From the NCBI RefSeq assembly GCF_000517065.1, contig NZ_KI912105.1, positions 3,469,958-3,533,957 of the forward strand: a stretch of DNA of 64,000 nt. The letters run 5' to 3'. The notes under the pieces are model-generated. The model saw only the letters and a list, made by a program, of their open reading frames with translations. It was not told the DNA's origin and did not search any database. The stretch comes from Alkaliflexus imshenetskii DSM 15055 (GTDB lineage: Bacteria > Bacteroidota > Bacteroidia > Bacteroidales > Marinilabiliaceae). This document shows positions 45,449 to 54,200 of this stretch, piece by piece (position 1 is the stretch's first letter; the number at the start of each line of letters is the position of its first letter). The translations under genes were made by a program, and so were the position numbers.

Positions 45449-45468
45449 CTAACCTAAAATCGATTACC

Positions 45469-46086
45469 ATGGAAGTAAGGGATAGAATAATTGAAGGTGC
45501 CGGCAAGTTGTTTCTGACTGAAGGCATTCGTCGGGTCACTATGGATTATATCGCAAAAAAGCTGGCCATATCCAAACGCACAATCTATGAGATGTTTCAG
45601 GATAAGACAGAGTTGGTGAAGGCTACGTTGGAGTATCTTACCCGAAAACATGACGAAGAGTTTAATGCCATTCAAAAAGATGCAGGGAATGTGATTGAGG
45701 TTATTGTAGGTGTATTGCAGGTTGGCGTTACATCTATCAAACAGGTAAGTCCTTTGTTTTTGGACGATTTGGAGTTACACTATCCCGTGTTATGCGAAGA
45801 GACCATTGTAAGACGCCGACGGGAATCGATGTTGAATTTTGAGCTTCTGATTACACGAGGTATTGATGAGGGAATGTTCAGAGCAGATTTGAATGTGCGG
45901 CTGGTAGCTAAAATTTTCATTGAGCAGATGAATGCGATGAATAATCGCAATGTTTTTCCGCCTGATGAGTATCCTGCCGTTGAATTGTTTGAGACACTTT
46001 TTCTAAACTTCATCCGCGGTATCAGTACGCTTGAAGGAATCCGCAAACTGGATGAGCTGCTCCTGAACAGAAACGAATTAAAATAA
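45469..46086 (+). CDS. TetR/AcrR-family transcriptional regulator
   Basis: 205 residues. N-terminal helix-turn-helix: RIIEGAGKLFLTEGIRRVTMD by residue 25, then YIAKKLAISKRTIYEMFQDK (recognition helix). The ligand-binding C-terminal part (about 60-205) is helical and not conserved. As first gene of the operon with a tripartite efflux pump directly downstream (34 bases), it is the likely autoregulated local repressor; the inducer is unknown. Confidence 0.92.
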   Translation: MEVRDRIIEGAGKLFLTEGIRRVTMDYIAKKLAISKRTIYEMFQDKTELVKATLEYLTRKHDEEFNAIQKDAGNVIEVIVGVLQVGVTSIKQVSPLFLDDLELHYPVLCEETIVRRRRESMLNFELLITRGIDEGMFRADLNVRLVAKIFIEQMNAMNNRNVFPPDEYPAVELFETLFLNFIRGISTLEGIRKLDELLLNRNELK

Positions 46087-46120
46087 CACAGAAAACCACA
46101 ACAATAATTTAAGAATATTA

Positions 46121-47482
46121 ATGAGTATGAGCCTACAACTGAAATTGCGCCGACTGGTATTTGGTCTATCGGCACTTGTTTTTTCGGGAACAACGGTTTT
46201 TGCGCAGGAGAGTGAATCCAACGTTTTGGAGTTGAATCTGCAAAAAGCCATTGAGATTGCGATGTCGGATAACCCAATGATTCGCATCGCTGAGAAAGAG
46301 ATAAAGCGTGTAGATTATTCACGTAAGGAGGCGCGTAGCGGACTGCTGCCGTCGGTAAACGGAGAAGGCAGTTACAACAGGAACTTCAACAAACCCGTAA
46401 TTTTTATGCCGGAGGGCATTTTTGGTCCGGGTTCAGGCGGCCCAATCGAAATGGGATATGACAACAGCTTCACAGGCGCCGTTTCTGCATCTCTGCCTTT
46501 ATTCTCATATTCCTTGTTGCAAAGTATCCGCATTTCTGATCACGATGTGGAGATTGCACTTGAATCGGCAAGGGCATCAAAAATCAATATGGCAGCCGAA
46601 GTGAGAAAGGCTTATTATACAGTTTTATTGGCCAACGATTCTTATAAAGTCATCCGAAAAAGTATTGACAATGCCAATGAGAATCTGACCAATGTGCGTA
46701 ACCTCTTTTCGCAAGGATTGGTAGCCGAGTATGACGTTATACGTAGCGAGGTACAGGTGCGTAACCTTATGCCATCATTGATACAGGCACAAAACGGCGT
46801 GAGCATGTCTGAGATGATGTTGCGTGTGCTTCTGGGCGTTCACCAGGATATAAACATAGAGGTGACCGACTCGCTGGACGATTATCAGAAGATGAGAACT
46901 GCTTCGGCTGGAGACGCAAATTTTGACATCTCGGCCAACAGTGACTTACGTAAGCTTGATTTACAGATGGAGCGCATGCAAACACAGTTTCAACTGGTGC
47001 GTTCACAAAGGTATCCTACATTGGCTGCTTTTGCTCAATACCAATTTACTGCTCAATCAAATGATTTTGATTTTGGTAATTACCAATGGGCAAAGCCCTT
47101 TATTGGGGGCTTAACACTTCAGATTCCTATTTTCAGAGGGTTCTCAGTGAGCCATCAGGAAAAACAAGTGAAAATTGGAATGGAGCAGATGGCTATGCAA
47201 CGCGAATATCTTGATAGAAACCTTACGCTTCAGGTGCGTAATGCATATACCAATATGCAACGTGCCCAGGAGCAAATTGAGTCGGGACAAATGGGCGTTA
47301 AACAGGCCGAAAGGGGCTTTTCCATTGCACGAACACGGTATCAAACAGGTTCTGGTACTTTGCTCGAACTCAATGATGCGGAGATAGCACTGACGCAGGC
47401 CAAACTAACTCTTAATCAGGCTCTGTTTGATTTACTCTCTGCCGAAGCGGATTTTATTATGATTCAAGGACAGGTGGAGTAA
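46121..47482 (+). CDS. TolC-family outer-membrane efflux channel
   Basis: 453 residues with a signal peptide (about 1-29, ending near TTVFAQ). Two repeated helical-barrel halves, each with long alternating coiled coils (for example EVRKAYYTVLLANDSYKVI and YQTGSGTLLELNDAEIALTQAK, which includes the conserved G-x-x-x-L-L-E-L/Y segment). It forms the outer-membrane tunnel of the pump encoded downstream. Spacing to the adaptor gene is 61 bases. Confidence 0.93.
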   Translation: MSMSLQLKLRRLVFGLSALVFSGTTVFAQESESNVLELNLQKAIEIAMSDNPMIRIAEKEIKRVDYSRKEARSGLLPSVNGEGSYNRNFNKPVIFMPEGIFGPGSGGPIEMGYDNSFTGAVSASLPLFSYSLLQSIRISDHDVEIALESARASKINMAAEVRKAYYTVLLANDSYKVIRKSIDNANENLTNVRNLFSQGLVAEYDVIRSEVQVRNLMPSLIQAQNGVSMSEMMLRVLLGVHQDINIEVTDSLDDYQKMRTASAGDANFDISANSDLRKLDLQMERMQTQFQLVRSQRYPTLAAFAQYQFTAQSNDFDFGNYQWAKPFIGGLTLQIPIFRGFSVSHQEKQVKIGMEQMAMQREYLDRNLTLQVRNAYTNMQRAQEQIESGQMGVKQAERGFSIARTRYQTGSGTLLELNDAEIALTQAKLTLNQALFDLLSAEADFIMIQGQVE

Positions 47483-47543
47483 CTTTTAAGAATTAATATT
47501 TAAGGAATATACAATTCAGAACGATAACAATTCATTCACAAAT

Positions 47544-48593
47544 ATGAGAAAGCAAATTTATAGAGCTGCAGGCATGTTGCAGTTGGTTTCGGTACTAATA
47601 CTTTTATCATCATGTGGTGGTAAAAAAACAGCAAGTGATGAAACAGAGGAACAATTGCCACTTGTTAAAACGACTATTGCTATTGCACAAATGGTTGAGC
47701 AACAGGTTACCCTAACCGGAAACATAGAGCCGTTTGAGAAAGCATATATCAGTCCGGCGGCACCCATGCGTGTGGAGAGAATTTTTAAGGAAGTAGGTGA
47801 CTTTGTACGAAAAGGTGATCTGCTCGTCCAGATGGATATATCAAACTATCGCCAGGCAAAGATTCAGCTTGATAATCTTGAGATGGAGTTTGCCCGGCTC
47901 GATACACTTTTTAAAGTGGGTAGTATTTCGCAGCAGCAGCTCGATCAGATGGCGACGCAACTTGAAGTGGCACGTACATCTTATCGTAATCTGACTGAAA
48001 ATACCCAACTGCGTTCTCCAATAAACGGCGTAATTTCCGGCCGTTTCTACGAGAATGGCGAGATGTTCAGCATGTCGCCTGTGGTTGATGGTCGTGCTGC
48101 TCTTTTCACTGTTGAAACAATCAATCCGGTGAAAGTCACCGTGAGTGTGCCCGAGCAGTTTTTCCCGAAGGTAGATAAGGATATGAATGTGGTTCTGTCA
48201 TTGGATGTATATCCCGGGCAGCATTTTAATGGTTCGGTTTTTCTCAAATATCCCACCATCGACCCCACTACCCGCACATTTACTGTGGAGTTGCAATTTC
48301 CAAATCAGAATCTGTTGATTCGTCCAGGTATGTTTGGACGTGTGGTGCTTGGTTTTGGTGAAGCAAATCGTGTGGTTGTGAGTGATATGGCTGTGCTAAG
48401 GCAGCCGGGAACCAACGAACGTTTTGTTTTTGTAGAGAAAGATGGCCGTGTGGAGCGCCGAACTGTGATTCTGGGAAGGCTCGTGGACAGCCAGCTTGAA
48501 ATAATCAGTGGCATAGAGCCCGGCGAAGCTGTTGTGGTAACCGGACATAACCGTTTGCTTGATGGGTCGGCCGTGAATGTGGTAAACGACTAG
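47544..48593 (+). CDS. Membrane-fusion protein (RND periplasmic adaptor)
   Basis: 349 residues with a lipoprotein signal (MLQLVSVLILLSSC within the first 28 residues). Seen: the lipoyl-like half (TLTGNIEPFEKAYISPAA, then VRKGDLLVQMD), the hairpin (QLDQMATQLEVARTSYRN), the second lipoyl half with RSPINGVISGRFYENGEM, and the beta-barrel and membrane-proximal domains. It links the RND permease and the TolC channel. Confidence 0.93.
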   Translation: MRKQIYRAAGMLQLVSVLILLSSCGGKKTASDETEEQLPLVKTTIAIAQMVEQQVTLTGNIEPFEKAYISPAAPMRVERIFKEVGDFVRKGDLLVQMDISNYRQAKIQLDNLEMEFARLDTLFKVGSISQQQLDQMATQLEVARTSYRNLTENTQLRSPINGVISGRFYENGEMFSMSPVVDGRAALFTVETINPVKVTVSVPEQFFPKVDKDMNVVLSLDVYPGQHFNGSVFLKYPTIDPTTRTFTVELQFPNQNLLIRPGMFGRVVLGFGEANRVVVSDMAVLRQPGTNERFVFVEKDGRVERRTVILGRLVDSQLEIISGIEPGEAVVVTGHNRLLDGSAVNVVND

Positions 48594-48644
48594 CAAATAG
48601 TTGTTGAAAAGTATTTTGTTTATCTGCAAAAAAGCTAAAGTAAA

Positions 48645-51600
48645 ATGAGAATATATGAAACGGCTGTTAAAAAGCCCATTACGACCATATTGATATTTGT
48701 GGGCGTGGTGATATTCGGGTTGTTTTCGCTGCGCTATCTGCCCATCGATCTTTATCCTGAGATTGATCCGCCAATGGTTACTGTTTTCACGTTCTACCAG
48801 GGTGCCAGTGCGGCCGACATCGAGACTAACGTGACCCGGCCTCTTGAGGATAACCTGAACACAGTTAACAATTTAAAGAAACTCTCCTCTGTATCGCGCG
48901 ACAATGTATCGTTGCTCACGCTTGAATTTGAGTGGGGCTCCAATCTCGACGAGGCCACCAACGACATTCGCGATGTGTTGGGGCGTATCGAAGCATTTCT
49001 TCCTGATGGCGTAGATAAGCCAATTCTCTTCAAGTTCAGCACCAGTATGATACCCATTATGATGCTGTCGGCAACTGCTGAAGAGAGTTATCCTGCGCTT
49101 ACCAAAATTTTGGACGAGGCCATTGTAAATCCGCTCAACCGTATCGAAGGTGTAGGTGCTGTCTCATTATCGGGAGGCCCCAAACGGGAGATACAGGTTA
49201 ACGTGGATCCTTTTAAACTGGATGCCTATAATATCTCGGTGGAGCAGCTTGGAAACTTCATCCGACAGGAAAATTTGAACCTTCCGGGCGGTGTGCTCGA
49301 TATTGGCAGCCACACTTACCCCATCCGTGTGGAGGGTGAATATAAAAGTAGCGATGAGCTTGGCCGTTTGATTGTTGGTTCATTCAATGGTCGCACAGTG
49401 CGGCTTTCTGATGTGGCCACGGTAAAGGATACCATTGCCAAAATCACAATGGACGAGCGCACCAATGGTCGCACAGGTGCTCGCATCATTATACAGAAGC
49501 AGTCGGGTGGAAACTCAGTGAAGATTGCTGAGGAGGTAAATAAAGTGCTGCCACAATTGAAGCGCAGCCTCCCTTCTGATGTGCAGATAGAGATGATTTT
49601 TGATACATCCGAATTCATCCAGAACTCCATAAACAGCCTTGCCATGACCATTCTCTACGCGGGAATTTTTGTGGTGCTGGTGGTGCTGTTTTTTCTTGGG
49701 AGGTGGCGTGCCACCTTCATCATCATCCTGACAATTCCGGTTTCGCTCATTGTTTCATTTATTTATCTGTATGTTACGGGTAATACTTTGAATATTATAT
49801 CCTTATCATCCCTTTCGATAGCTATTGGTATGGTGGTGGATGATGCCATCGTGGTACTTGAAAACATCACATCACATATTGAAAAGGGTGCATCGCCCCG
49901 TGAGGCTGCAATTTATGGAACCAACGAGGTAGGCTTGGCCGTTGTAGCAACAACGCTTACGGTGGTGGCAGTATTTTTCCCGCTTACAATGGTGCAGGGT
50001 TTAAGTGGTATCATGTTCCGGCAGTTGGGTATGATTGTGACGCTGGTTGTTGTTGTGTCAACCATAGCAGCGCTTACACTAACGCCTATGTTGGCTTCTC
50101 AAATGATGCGCCGTCAACCGCCCCGGAAAACCGGAATCATCAAGGTAATTTTTGATGGCATTGACCGTTTTCTTACTGGTTTGGATAACTTCTATGAGTC
50201 AACTTTGGCCATGGCTGTCCGTCGCAGGTTTTTGGTGCTGTTTGTCTCCATCGGTATTTTTATAGGTAGTATCTTTCTTTTACCGATGGTAGGGGTAGAG
50301 TTTTTCCCGCCGGCTGATAATGGTCGTATCGAAGCCAAAGTAGAGCTTCAGATGGGTTTAGGATTGGAGACTACTAAAGTTACTGCACGTAAAATTGAGC
50401 AGATATTTCTGGAGAAGTACCCTGAAGTTGAAGTGATTTCAACCAGTGCTGGTTCTGCCGACCAGGGTAATATCTTTGCTTCATTTTCTGATAATGGTTC
50501 ACACATCATTAGTTTAACAATGCGCCTTTCATCGGCTACAGAGCGCAATCGCTCCATCTACGAAATAGGTGACATGATGCGTGCCGATTTGTCTCTTATT
50601 CCCGAGATTGAAGATTTTAGGGTTGATCCAGGCGGCAGTGGTGGCGGAATGGGTAGTGGTGCTGCTACAGTCGAAGTGATTATCTCTGGTTTTGATTTGG
50701 ATGTGACTGGTCGTCTGGCCGATGAAATGGCTGAGACAATGACTAACATGGCCGGACTCAGGGATGTGGAAATAAGCCGTGATAAATCCAACGTAGAGTA
50801 TCAACTGGTGCTTGACCGCGAAAAAATGGCACTGCACGGTCTCAATACCGGACTTGTTGCCAATGCCTTGCGAAACAGAATGCATGGTCTCACCGCTGCT
50901 CAGTTTCGTGAGGATGGCGAGGAGTATGACATTGTGGTTCGTTATGATGAGGTATTCCGTGAGTCGCTCGATAATGTGGAGGGCATTCTTATTCCCAATA
51001 ATCAAGGTTTGTTTATCCGTCTGAGCGAAGTAGGTACGCTCAAGGAGTTCTTCTCGCCACCATCAATAGAGCGGGAAAACCGCCAGCGTATTGTGCGTGT
51101 TACTGCTTCTCTTTTTAATGCTTCGATGACAGATGTGGTACGTGATGTACGGGCTGCCTTCGATAGGATGGACGTGCCTGTTGGCGTTGGGATGGATATC
51201 GGTGGAACGGTTGAAGAGCAACAGGAATCATTTGCTGACATTCTTCTTCTGCTGCTATTGGTTATCATATTGGTTTACATAGTGATGGCGTCGCAGTTTG
51301 AATCGTTCAGGTCACCTTTCATCATTATGCTTACGCTGCCGTTTGCATTCACTGGTGTATTTCTCATGCTCTTTATCACAGGACATACTTTGAACCTTAT
51401 CTCATTGATTGGCTCAGTGATGCTGGTGGGTATTGTGGTGAAAAACGGAATTGTGCTTGTGGATTATATCAACCTGATGCGCGATCGCGGACTGGCACTT
51501 GTTCAGGCTGTGATTGTAGCCGGAAGGTCGCGTTTGCGCCCTGTACTTATGACTACGCTCACTACGGCGCTGGCTATGATTCCGCTTGCAATGGGCATTG

Positions 51601-51767
51601 GCGAAGGTTCCGAAATATGGCAGCCAATGGGTATAAGCATCATTGGTGGACTGATGTTCTCAACCATGATCACATTGGTTCTGATTCCTGTAGTGTACAC
51701 ACTCTTTGGTGCAGGACGTATGAAACGCGAGAAGAAGCGTTTGCAAATGATGGAAGAGGAGATTTAA
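48645..51767 (+). CDS. RND efflux permease (AcrB/HAE family)
   Basis: 1040 residues, the usual size, with 12 transmembrane helices and two large periplasmic loops. Proton-relay residues are intact: GMVVDDAIVVLENI (Asp pair, TM4) and GIVVKNGIVLVD (Lys, TM10). The first helix ends FGLFSLRYLPIDLYPEIDPP, typical of this subgroup, and the conserved second-half LILLLVIILVYIVMASQFESF-like motif (here LLLVIILVYIVMASQFES) is present. It exports small molecules such as drugs or bile-like compounds using the proton gradient; the substrate is unknown. It is 51 bases downstream of the adaptor gene. Confidence 0.96.
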   Translation: MRIYETAVKKPITTILIFVGVVIFGLFSLRYLPIDLYPEIDPPMVTVFTFYQGASAADIETNVTRPLEDNLNTVNNLKKLSSVSRDNVSLLTLEFEWGSNLDEATNDIRDVLGRIEAFLPDGVDKPILFKFSTSMIPIMMLSATAEESYPALTKILDEAIVNPLNRIEGVGAVSLSGGPKREIQVNVDPFKLDAYNISVEQLGNFIRQENLNLPGGVLDIGSHTYPIRVEGEYKSSDELGRLIVGSFNGRTVRLSDVATVKDTIAKITMDERTNGRTGARIIIQKQSGGNSVKIAEEVNKVLPQLKRSLPSDVQIEMIFDTSEFIQNSINSLAMTILYAGIFVVLVVLFFLGRWRATFIIILTIPVSLIVSFIYLYVTGNTLNIISLSSLSIAIGMVVDDAIVVLENITSHIEKGASPREAAIYGTNEVGLAVVATTLTVVAVFFPLTMVQGLSGIMFRQLGMIVTLVVVVSTIAALTLTPMLASQMMRRQPPRKTGIIKVIFDGIDRFLTGLDNFYESTLAMAVRRRFLVLFVSIGIFIGSIFLLPMVGVEFFPPADNGRIEAKVELQMGLGLETTKVTARKIEQIFLEKYPEVEVISTSAGSADQGNIFASFSDNGSHIISLTMRLSSATERNRSIYEIGDMMRADLSLIPEIEDFRVDPGGSGGGMGSGAATVEVIISGFDLDVTGRLADEMAETMTNMAGLRDVEISRDKSNVEYQLVLDREKMALHGLNTGLVANALRNRMHGLTAAQFREDGEEYDIVVRYDEVFRESLDNVEGILIPNNQGLFIRLSEVGTLKEFFSPPSIERENRQRIVRVTASLFNASMTDVVRDVRAAFDRMDVPVGVGMDIGGTVEEQQESFADILLLLLLVIILVYIVMASQFESFRSPFIIMLTLPFAFTGVFLMLFITGHTLNLISLIGSVMLVGIVVKNGIVLVDYINLMRDRGLALVQAVIVAGRSRLRPVLMTTLTTALAMIPLAMGIGEGSEIWQPMGISIIGGLMFSTMITLVLIPVVYTLFGAGRMKREKKRLQMMEEEI

Positions 51768-51865
51768 ACAAGATAGACATTGATGCAAAATAGTGTTCGT
51801 TCGATGGCCTTGTGCCGTCGGACGAATAATCATGAAACGGATGATTAACCATCAAACAGAGAAAA

Positions 51866-52159
51866 ATGAAAGCAGTATTTATTGCATATAACCAGGCACT
51901 TACCGAAAAGATAGAGTTTATTCTCGATCGCATGTCCATACGGGGATTTACGCGTTGGAACCAGGTTCAGGGGCGCGGCAGCCACACTGGTGAGCCACAC
52001 ATGGGAACCCACACATGGCCAGCCATGAACGAAACCATTCTCACCATCGTTCCTGATGAAAAGGTGAATGAACTAATGGATAAATTACGCCACCTCGACA
52101 GCAAGACCGAAATGCAGGGCTTAAGAGCCTATGTTTGGAGTGTGGAAGACGCGATTTGA
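51866..52159 (+). CDS. PII-like (DUF3240-type) small protein at the end of the efflux operon
   Basis: 97 residues, no signal peptide. The pattern resembles PII-fold proteins: a first strand and helix (MKAVFIAYNQALTEKIEFIL), a G-x-T strand (SIRGFTRWNQVQGRG) in the place of PII's GMTVTEVKGFG, a loop rich in Gly/His (SHTGEPHMGTH), then the strand ILTIVPDEKVNELMDKL in the position of PII's V-V-P-D. Small PII-like/CutA-like proteins (DUF3240) are known near RND pumps. The role as a local sensor or pump regulator is inferred. It lies 98 bases after the permease gene, so it may be expressed from the same operon. It ends before the terminator at 52386-52421. Confidence 0.65.
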   Translation: MKAVFIAYNQALTEKIEFILDRMSIRGFTRWNQVQGRGSHTGEPHMGTHTWPAMNETILTIVPDEKVNELMDKLRHLDSKTEMQGLRAYVWSVEDAI

Positions 52160-52460
52160 GGTATAATAGCAAAAAATAGTTGGTAAAAAGCTCTGGAAGT
52201 ATTTTCCCTATTGGGATTTGAAAGAGTTTATTGAAACGATTAACATACGAGCTATAGGCTTGCATTTGCGTTGTAAAGACTGACTTAATTCAGGTAGCGA
52301 TGCTCCATTCCGCGCAAGAACTTTAGGCTCGGTGTATTTTGGTTGTGTTAAAATAGGGATACATTAGCATTGGTTTATAGCAACAAAACACCCCGGTAAC
52401 GTAATCGCTACGGGGGTGTTTCTTTTTAACTATTTGTGTTTTTGTTATTGGAAATAAATT
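52160..52460. other. Intergenic region between the PII-like gene and the porin gene
   Basis: 301 bases. Holds only the terminator at 52386-52421; no gene or promoter seen. Confidence 0.6.
52386..52421. terminator. Bidirectional rho-independent terminator
   Basis: AAACACCCC (52386-52394) pairs with GGGGTGTTT (52413-52421), followed by CTTTTTAAC on the plus strand. It separates the convergent efflux and porin transcripts. Confidence 0.8.
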
Positions 52461-54053
52461 TTAAAAGCGCCAACCTAAAGTGACACCAAAATGGTGGCGA
52501 TTGGTTTTTAGTTGAGCCGGCATTTGGTCCTCGTCGTTAAGATGTGAGGCATAATAGAGCGAATAGGTCTCCTTCTCTTGTCTTAACATGTAACCAAAAT
52601 CAACGAACATGTTATCCATGCGGAAACCGAATCCCGCCGAATAGGTTTGATGCTTGTCCTTATTTTTGAAGTGCCCCTCTTTGTATGGGCTTTGAAAAAC
52701 TCCATATCCTGCTCTAAGCGAAAAGAGTTCTGTTGGCCTGTATTCAGCACCAAATCTAAGGTTGTGCGTTGCACGGAAGGTGTTGTTAATGGCTGAATTT
52801 CTGGCGTTAACGGATTGTATGTCGCTTAAAGTTGAGTTTTTGCTTTTAAATTGCATGGAGCTGTAGTCAGTATATTCGTAATCCATAGAAATTAAGCCTT
52901 TGGTGCCAAAAATATACGATAAACTTCCAACTGCTTTAAGAGGCGTTCTGAAATTATACGAAAATTCCCCGTAACGTCTGCCTCTGTCAACTCCACCATC
53001 GTAAACTACTGGCTCATTGTTTTCGAGCTCAATATCAAAGTACTGCGATTCAACCATTGTTGTAAACTCATCATCAAATGAGTAAAAAGTGGGCGAGTGA
53101 AATGCTAATCCTAATCTTAACTCATTTGTAGGTTTATAAATAATACCGGTTTTTAGATTGATTCCGGCTCCAGTGGTTTTTATTTTCTCACGAAACTCGA
53201 AATCGTCACGTCCTTCAAATCCGTCCAAAGCTCTGAAGTATAAATAATTATAACTGTAGGATTGCCATCCGCCATTTACCTCTTCGTAATGCGAAAGTGT
53301 TTTATCGAAATTGAAAGTAGCAATTCCCAATGTTGCTCCTACATATAGCTTATGACTAAAATTTGCTCCAAAAGAGAGATTGAAATCACCTGTACTGCCG
53401 CTTTCGGTTAAAATACGACTCTGATTAATGCCATTGGTGGGGCCCCAAAATATGTTGTCAGGATTTTCGCCTACATATTCAAAACCATGAATATGACCCG
53501 AATATCCTTCCTCGGGATGTGCATCAATAAGATAATGCTCATTTGCAAGTCCATTGTAAAAATCATCCCATATCCCGGCATTGGCCTGATCCACAAACAT
53601 GTCGAGCAGAGAGGATTGTATGCCGTTGCCTTGTATAAAGCTTCGGCGCGAAAAACTGTTGTTACGCGAGTATCCAATACCAAAGTGCGTGCTTATAAGT
53701 CCCGATGAAACTTCATGTATTGGTCTGTAGGTCCCAACAAAGCCGATTTGCTGAAAAGGCAGGCTGAATTTGTCATCCGATGAGATGATGCCAAAATAGT
53801 CTGATTCAGTTTTGGTGTACTGTAATGATGGGGTAAAGGTGAATTCACTGCTTCGGTAAACGGCAATACCTGCCGGGTTTATGCCTATGCTGGTGAAATC
53901 TCCGCCCAGAGCTCCCATGGCACCGCTAAGCGCCATGCTTCTGGCTGTTCCTGAGGGTTTATCCTGGGAAATGCGCAGGGCGTCTTCGGTTGTTTGGCCT
54001 GATGCGACCATCACTGCCGAAGCAAGGGTTAATGTGGCTATTATCTTCTTCAT
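52461..54053 (-). CDS. OmpP1/FadL-type outer-membrane transport protein
   Basis: 530 residues with a signal peptide (about 1-19, ending ASGQ). The N-terminal segment TARSMALSGAMGALGGDFTSIGINPAGIAVYRSSEFTF is shortened here to its key part: SIGINPAGIAV, the FadL-family hallmark. A 14-stranded barrel follows, ending with a Phe (VTLGWRF), as outer-membrane barrels do. Such proteins bring hydrophobic compounds, for example fatty acids or aromatics, across the outer membrane. The substrate is unknown. A single gene, ended by 52386-52421. Confidence 0.85.
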   Translation of the reverse strand: MKKIIATLTLASAVMVASGQTTEDALRISQDKPSGTARSMALSGAMGALGGDFTSIGINPAGIAVYRSSEFTFTPSLQYTKTESDYFGIISSDDKFSLPFQQIGFVGTYRPIHEVSSGLISTHFGIGYSRNNSFSRRSFIQGNGIQSSLLDMFVDQANAGIWDDFYNGLANEHYLIDAHPEEGYSGHIHGFEYVGENPDNIFWGPTNGINQSRILTESGSTGDFNLSFGANFSHKLYVGATLGIATFNFDKTLSHYEEVNGGWQSYSYNYLYFRALDGFEGRDDFEFREKIKTTGAGINLKTGIIYKPTNELRLGLAFHSPTFYSFDDEFTTMVESQYFDIELENNEPVVYDGGVDRGRRYGEFSYNFRTPLKAVGSLSYIFGTKGLISMDYEYTDYSSMQFKSKNSTLSDIQSVNARNSAINNTFRATHNLRFGAEYRPTELFSLRAGYGVFQSPYKEGHFKNKDKHQTYSAGFGFRMDNMFVDFGYMLRQEKETYSLYYASHLNDEDQMPAQLKTNRHHFGVTLGWRF

Positions 54054-54200
54054 CGGTTTCAGTTTTTAGATTGACTGCGGAAACATAGGATTCAGAGGAG
54101 AGAGCAAGCCCTTTGTTATGGGGGTTTCCGACAGGTTTAGAGTCCTCAGCCTTAATTTCAATAAGGCTGAGGAGAAATTCATTGCTATAGTTGTGATTAA

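Larger units (their letters stand above)
45136..45468. other. Divergent regulatory region between lipid kinase and efflux operon
   Basis: 333 bases without a gene. It contains the -7 element of the lipid kinase gene (45161-45168, minus strand), a small hairpin TGACT/AGTCA (45285-45297), CTTAAC (45352-45357) with GTTAAG (45373-45378), three GTTAA words, and the efflux-operon promoter (45418-45448). Confidence 0.55.
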
